This document shows positions 45,449 through 49,746 of a stretch of 49,746 nt of DNA, piece by piece. The notes below the pieces were generated by a model, which did no database searches, had not been told where the DNA came from, and was given only the letters and a program-made list of their open reading frames with translations. Numbering within the stretch: the stretch's first letter is position 1; the number at the start of each line of letters is the position of its first letter. Position numbers and translations under genes: made by a program. The stretch lies in NCBI GenBank assembly GCA_009760855.2, contig WPIO01000422.1:1-49746 (forward strand). The letters run 5' to 3'. Origin of the DNA: Cristatella mucedo (lineage: Eukaryota; Bryozoa; Phylactolaemata; Cristatellidae).

Positions 45449-45804
45449 GTAAAAACTCGTGTTGTAGCCGTCTCCTTTTGTGAGTTATCAAGCAATGAGA
45501 TTAAGATTTTTCTCTCCGGGCAGTATTACGTAGGCTATTATTTTTATTAATAATTGTTATTAATATTTATAATAATGTTCAACCTCACAAGCCATCGTAA
45601 TCATAGCCTGTTTGGTATTTTAGTTATTGAGTTATAAACGCATTTTTGTAATGCTTTGGCTTGTAGGTTTACCCTCTGTAAACATGACCTGTTATTTCTG
45701 CTGAGCTTATGGACAGTAAGTGGCAACCTTCCAGATCTTTCGATTTAAATTCCTATATACATTTTAAATTGATTTAGAATTTTACATTTTGCTGCTTAGG
45801 CTTG

Positions 45805-46182
45805 GAATACATTATGCATAACCAAACATCGTTACATCCACTTTCACTTTTTGATTGTGTGGACTTACTAGCTGAGCTACATTACACTAAATCACAGAGT
45901 CATTCCAGTGTCGAGACAATGCACTCGTTCTATATACTTAGATCAAACGTTAGGCCAACCCATTAAGAAAACTTAGTTGAGATTTTGTATGCCGAATACA
46001 TTATGCATAACCAAACATCGTTACATCCACTTTCACTTTTTGATTGTGTGGACTTACTAGCTGAGCTACATTACACTAAATTACACAGTCATTCCAGTGT
46101 CGAGACAATGCACTCGTTCTATATACTTAGATCAAACGTTAGGCCAACCCATTAAGAAAACTTAGTTGAGATTTGGTATGCC
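45805..46182 (+). repeat. 189-bp tandem duplication, two copies, about 98% identical
   Basis: Copies 45805-45993 and 45994-46182 begin GAATACATTATGCATAACC and CAATG-adjacent GCC respectively at their edges and differ at three positions by my reading (two near AAATCACAGAGTC versus AAATTACACAGTC, one near the end). It lies between the two exon candidates at 45279-45448 and 46630-46834. Confidence 0.95.
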
Positions 46183-46629
46183 AATGTCGTGTCATGAAAA
46201 GCTTTAACCATGTAATCAGGGCCGCATTCGTCAGTTTCATTCCTGGTTAATGAACTAGATATGCAGCGGCAGGCACAGAGGCGTAGAAAGGCCGTGTGGA
46301 AGAAAAATAATCAGTTGGTTGAACTTTATAGGGCAGTGACAGCCATTATTACTTGAAAGCCATTTCTGCCTGCACACGTTTAGTGAGAGCAGAGCAATGA
46401 CAAGGCATGCTCGGATGCGAATCCGTGCTGTATGGCTGTGTGCATAGGCGCCTCTGCTTGTCATTGTAGCCTTTCAATGAGACTTTGGAAAGATGTTTTG
46501 CCGTCTATCTATCTTGACATTTACGTGTTGTTAATCTGAATGTCAGTACAAATTGATACAAGCCTGGTAATTTAGCTAATGAATAGCTGTCTTGTAGCTT
46601 GTTCTGACATTGCAGCTAAATTTTTTTAG

Positions 46630-46834
46630 ATATGGCTACTCATGTCACGCAGCATGAGACGGTTGACCTATCTCTTGAGAACATTGAAAGGATTCCAGAT
46701 GACCTGTTGGCGAAGGCCAGTTCAGTTTTATCGCTCGATTTAAGTGGCAAAAGCAGCATGGTTTGGACTGAGGATCTAGAGAAGTTTGAAAATGTCAGGC
46801 GACTGACATCACTAATGACAATTAATAATTTAAC
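46630..46834 (+). CDS. First coding exon of a leucine-rich-repeat protein (partial)
   Basis: An acceptor with seven T residues and AG at 46629 precedes ATG at 46632, which has a purine at -3 and G at +4. The frame is open for 67 codons to a donor AAC|GTAAGC at 46834/46835 (phase 2). The peptide carries LRR-like runs: VDLSLENIERIP, VLSLDLSG, then FENVRRLTSL. Phase-2 introns between LRR units are common in animal LRR genes. The LRR form would fit the N-terminus of an LRR-Roc-COR protein or another LRR adaptor. The preceding exon candidate (45279-45448) ends in phase 0, while this exon has two leading bases, so the two do not join directly; the simplest reading is a new start. I could not identify the next LRR exons before the window end. 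Confidence 0.5.
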
Positions 46835-46839
46835 GTAAG

Positions 46840-48385
46840 CCTCCTGGCGTCCTGATGTTATAGGAAATTTTACAGGTTTCCCAATGCTTTTGAACCAACA
46901 AGGTTTTTACTTTGCTACTGAGTGGAATTTTTATTCATGAGCGCTCGATAAGATTTGTTGATTGTAGCATTTGAGTCATCCATGCTTCCCAGCACGACAA
47001 AGGTGTGTACCAGACAGATCATCACTTTCTCTCTTTTTAAACTGCCTTGCATAGACAGTTAGTCTACTTATTTCAAAAGGTGAAGCTCAATATATCCAGT
47101 AAATGTGGTCTAAATAGAAATCTGCCCTGCTGCCAATGGTATTGTCTTCACGTTATTCAATCAAGCCAGATTATGGCAGTGCACATTCGCTTGTCATTCT
47201 TTGCTGTATCTAGTGATTCGTATTGCATCGTGCAGTGTGTACAGCTATTCGTACGACATGATACACGATACACGTTCACATGATGTGACTCACATTGCCT
47301 ACAATCGAGGGGTTCAGCAGGAAAAAGTCGAGGTGATAAGTGCACGGTTATGTAGCCTGCTTACTCCTTTCACCGGCTGTTTGTTGAAAAACTGCTTTTT
47401 ACTGGCCTTTTTTAAGCCCATAGCAGCCATGTGACTGTGATGGACAGGCAGAAGCACAGTTTCGTATCCCAATGGATATTTCTTGCAGGAAGTGAAGATA
47501 GGGATACATATGTATGATTATGTAGAAACCAGTACCCGACTTGCCTACATGGCCGGTCTGATGGTGATGAGGCTGTACAGGTCCCAATCTGAAAAATGCT
47601 AGATCAATAGCTGTCTTAAACGTAGTGATGGTTTTGCACTCCTAAATGTACAGGGTTGTATTAAATTTACAGCAAGCCTTTTTTGAACGCTAAACACTTG
47701 CAAACAGGTGAATTGAGCTATGGGAAAAATTGGTCAAAGGATAATGCATTACAGCAAATGACACCGACCATAGAGTATAGCTAAAATTCAGGCAACTGTA
47801 ATTAGTTGCTGAAGCTGTGATGCTGGAAACTGTCTCTTCTCCAATTGCCAATGTATGAGAGGTTTTCAACTCAATATCAGGTGCAATTAGCTGTGTCAAA
47901 AACTTAATTTCCAGCTGCATCGTAGTCCAGACGCTCGGGCTTCGTTTACTGGGTACATGAAGCTGTACTGAGGCAATCGCTGCCTCAGTCAGCTACATTC
48001 AAGCACATGCTGTAACAGGCCAGGCAGGCGTAGTGGTTGAGAAAATGTGTATATATTTACAAACTCACTCTGCACACATTAGTGGCTCATTTTTTATAGG
48101 GAGGTGTGCATCCGGGAAGGTGTTACACCTCGAGATCATGTATCATCACTTTTTTTGGATTGTGCCGCATGGCTGTGTAAATCTTTGTGCCTGTAGCTTA
48201 TCATTCTGCCATATGGTTTCTCTGAAGGTAAGACGTGTTCGTTCGACTGACAGTTGTGAATTTAGAAATTATCGCATTCTTAGCTTTTTGTTGTGCAAAT
48301 GAGGACAATCCAAGCAGTTTAAACTTTGAAACTAGAAATTTTTAGCTTAGGATGTTACACTCTACAAGAGCCAACCTCAATTAGC
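46840..48385. other. Probable intron or spacer; one doubtful exon
   Basis: An acceptor-like TTTTTTATAG at about 48100 and a perfect donor GAAG|GTAAGA at about 48227 bracket sequence open in one frame, but it is not LRR-like and I do not call it a gene. I found no LRR exon following 46834. Confidence 0.4.
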
Positions 48386-48388
48386 CCA

Positions 48389-48451
48389 GGTGTATGTGTA
48401 TGTACGTGTTTGTGTGTGAGTGAGTGAGTGTGTGTGTGTGTGCTTATGTGT

Positions 48452-48482
<31 letters not shown>
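48389..48482 (+). repeat. TG microsatellite
   Basis: Long (TG)n with TA and GAG interruptions. T/G-rich sequence continues more loosely to about 48710. Confidence 0.95.
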
Positions 48483-48879
48483 CCTTCTAGCTATAGAGAA
48501 TGGTGTTGCTTGTGGGTTCCAGTGGGTAGTGTAAGTGTAATGGGTCTATTATAGTGGTAGCATCGATAATTGGTTGATATGGGCGGTAATGCATGTGGGT
48601 AGGTAGTTGGTGTTTGTGTCTACGGATGTGTACTTTCATTTGAGAGATTTCGCCTTCATTCTTGTGTATGCATGTGGGTATTTCTGTGTGCACGTGTGCC
48701 GGTTTCGGGATTGCAGGGTACTGCCGAATTGCACGTAAGTATTGACTATCGGAACTATTTCCGAGAAATACTGCTACTTATTGATGCAAAGGCATGCCTA
48801 AGATGACGTTTACGTACCTAAACTGTTAATAATAACAAACTCCAGAGTATTAATTGAGTGATATTGTCAAGTCGGGTTC

Positions 48880-49450
48880 CGATAATAATCTGTTCTAACA
48901 TAAGTAATCGTACACCATGTTACGCAACTGTATCAGGTAGGGTTATTGCAATTAAAGCTGTTAAAATTGGATGCACCAAAACTGGTGAAGGCTTTGGGTA
49001 TCGTCCCCATGTATATTTTCGACCTGAGTGCTTCTCGCTTGAACGAGGACTCAGGGCATTAACCTCAATCGAACTTGTGGGGGCACTTGGGCTCAACGAT
49101 TGGTGTACAAATGTGTCCGGCTGGTCAACGATGTTTCCGTCAAAAATGATAGAGCACGTCACGAGAATTGAGAACTGGAAAAGTCTTAATTTTTAATTCT
49201 TATTGCTATTTTTCAATGACGTCAAACTTTTAGTGCATACCAGCCGCATTGAAATACGATTGATTCTATCTGAAGTTTGTGGAAGCCGTCCTTTAGGCAT
49301 GCATGTGTATACGCTAGATGTTACATGTGGGTTTTCACCGGTGAATTTCTTATTCTTTAATGCACCTGCTATCAGCAACCGATATCGTTTAGCTCGATGA
49401 GCTCAATATTGATAGGAATACAACTCTTGGCAAGCTACCTTCATTCATAT
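48880..49450 (+). repeat. Repeat family 1, shortened third copy (B joined to A)
   Basis: 48940-49150 matches block B (AGGTAGGGTTATTGC and AAAGCTG, GGATGCACC, CACTTGGGCTCAACGATTGG). 49200-49440 matches the junction before block A and A itself (ACCAGCCGCATT, GGCATGCATGTGTA, GATGAGCTCAATA, CATATGTCAAC). Nearly all of block C is absent, so it is a deletion derivative of the copy at 4165-7105. Confidence 0.6.
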
Positions 49451-49464
49451 GTCAACTAATATGT

Positions 49465-49746
49465 CTAACTGACTTCAAGGTTTTGTCGCTCACTTTTAGG
49501 TCCCTTCATTCTATGGTTCCAGCCTATCTTTCAGATATACTACCCCATCAGGCCAAGCATCGTACAATCAGCTTTTCGGAATCCAACAGTCTAGAAATAC
49601 CTCATAATAACCTTAAGTCCTTTGGAGGCCGTGCATTTAGTTCATATGCTCCCAAAGCCTGGAACTGCCTCCTTACCTGCGTCAGAACATACCCTGACCT
49701 GACCACATTTAAAAGGAACCTAAAAATACACCTATTTAGTGGGTCC
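49465..49746 (+). mobile_element. CR1/L2-like LINE 3' fragment, sense, runs off the window
   Basis: GACTTCAAGGTTTTGTCGCTC, CATCAGGCCAAGCATCGTAC, ACAGTCTAGAAATACCTCATA and TGCTCCCAAAGCCTGGAACTG, then the start of the 3' UTR (CACCTATTTAGTGGGTCC). It has inserted into or beside repeat family 1, as at 2036-4020. Confidence 0.85.

Noticed and set aside
48101-48227. Exon candidate between TTTTTTATAG and GAAG|GTAAGA
   Set aside because: Good splice signals, but the peptide shows no LRR or other family and the alternative frame contains a stop; not enough to call.
48858-49196. 112-codon plus-strand frame
   Set aside because: Lies in a copy of repeat family 1, and the frame is not conserved in the other copies.
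1-49746. CRISPR arrays, bacterial operons, rRNA or stand-alone tRNA genes
   Set aside because: None seen; the only tRNA-like sequences are the SINE heads, which are imperfect and part of a longer repeat.

Overview
This is a eukaryotic, animal-type window (invertebrate metazoan; I cannot name the phylum). The evidence is sparse coding sequence with GT/AG splice signals, non-LTR retrotransposons of the CR1/L2-like superfamily, a tRNA-derived SINE, microsatellites, and one recognisable gene family of the animal signalling repertoire (ROCO). There are no operons, bacterial ribosome binding sites or RNA operons. All symbols are left empty because no ortholog can be fixed by eye.

Genes: the only long open exon is at 19204-20752 (+). 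It encodes the second half of a Roc GTPase domain (DFGG, THSD, SCT motifs) followed by a COR domain. It ends at a good splice donor, AG|GTACGG. The P-loop half of Roc is not visible upstream. A 170-nt exon at 45279-45448 (+) has a death-effector-like helix pattern and is phase-compatible with the ROCO exon. A third exon at 46630-46834 (+) begins with an ATG in good context and encodes the start of a leucine-rich-repeat protein, probably a second gene of LRR or LRR-ROCO type. Weaker exon candidates lie at 18553-18686, 29156-29290, 29477-29585, 30363-30674 and 32963-33127.

Repeats dominate. Positions 1-7105 hold an unidentified ~3 kb repeat in head-to-tail copies, cut by two LINE fragments; a shortened copy recurs at about 48900-49450. 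Positions 10530-16340 hold antisense LINE relics of different ages. A fold-back (inverted-repeat) element with ~15-bp internal units lies at 17231-17914. Positions 20930-27640 hold a sense LINE split by an antisense copy of the same family that carries a 5' inversion (twin-priming signature), followed by a long antisense LINE with endonuclease and RT. Positions 31222-32735 hold a decayed antisense 3' end and a tail-only insertion. Positions 35400-35545 and 43313-43465 are two copies of a SINE whose 3' tail matches the LINE tail. Positions 40650-42650 hold a second sense LINE split by an antisense copy. A sense LINE runs off the right edge from 49465. A nearly perfect 189-bp tandem duplication sits at 45805-46182.

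How the parts may work together: the ROCO exon, the DED-like exon and the LRR exon are all on the + strand and suggest one or two LRR/ROCO/death-fold signalling genes whose long introns are loaded with LINEs. This is inference; the exon links need transcript data. The SINE/LINE tail sharing suggests that the LINE family supplied the machinery for SINE movement.
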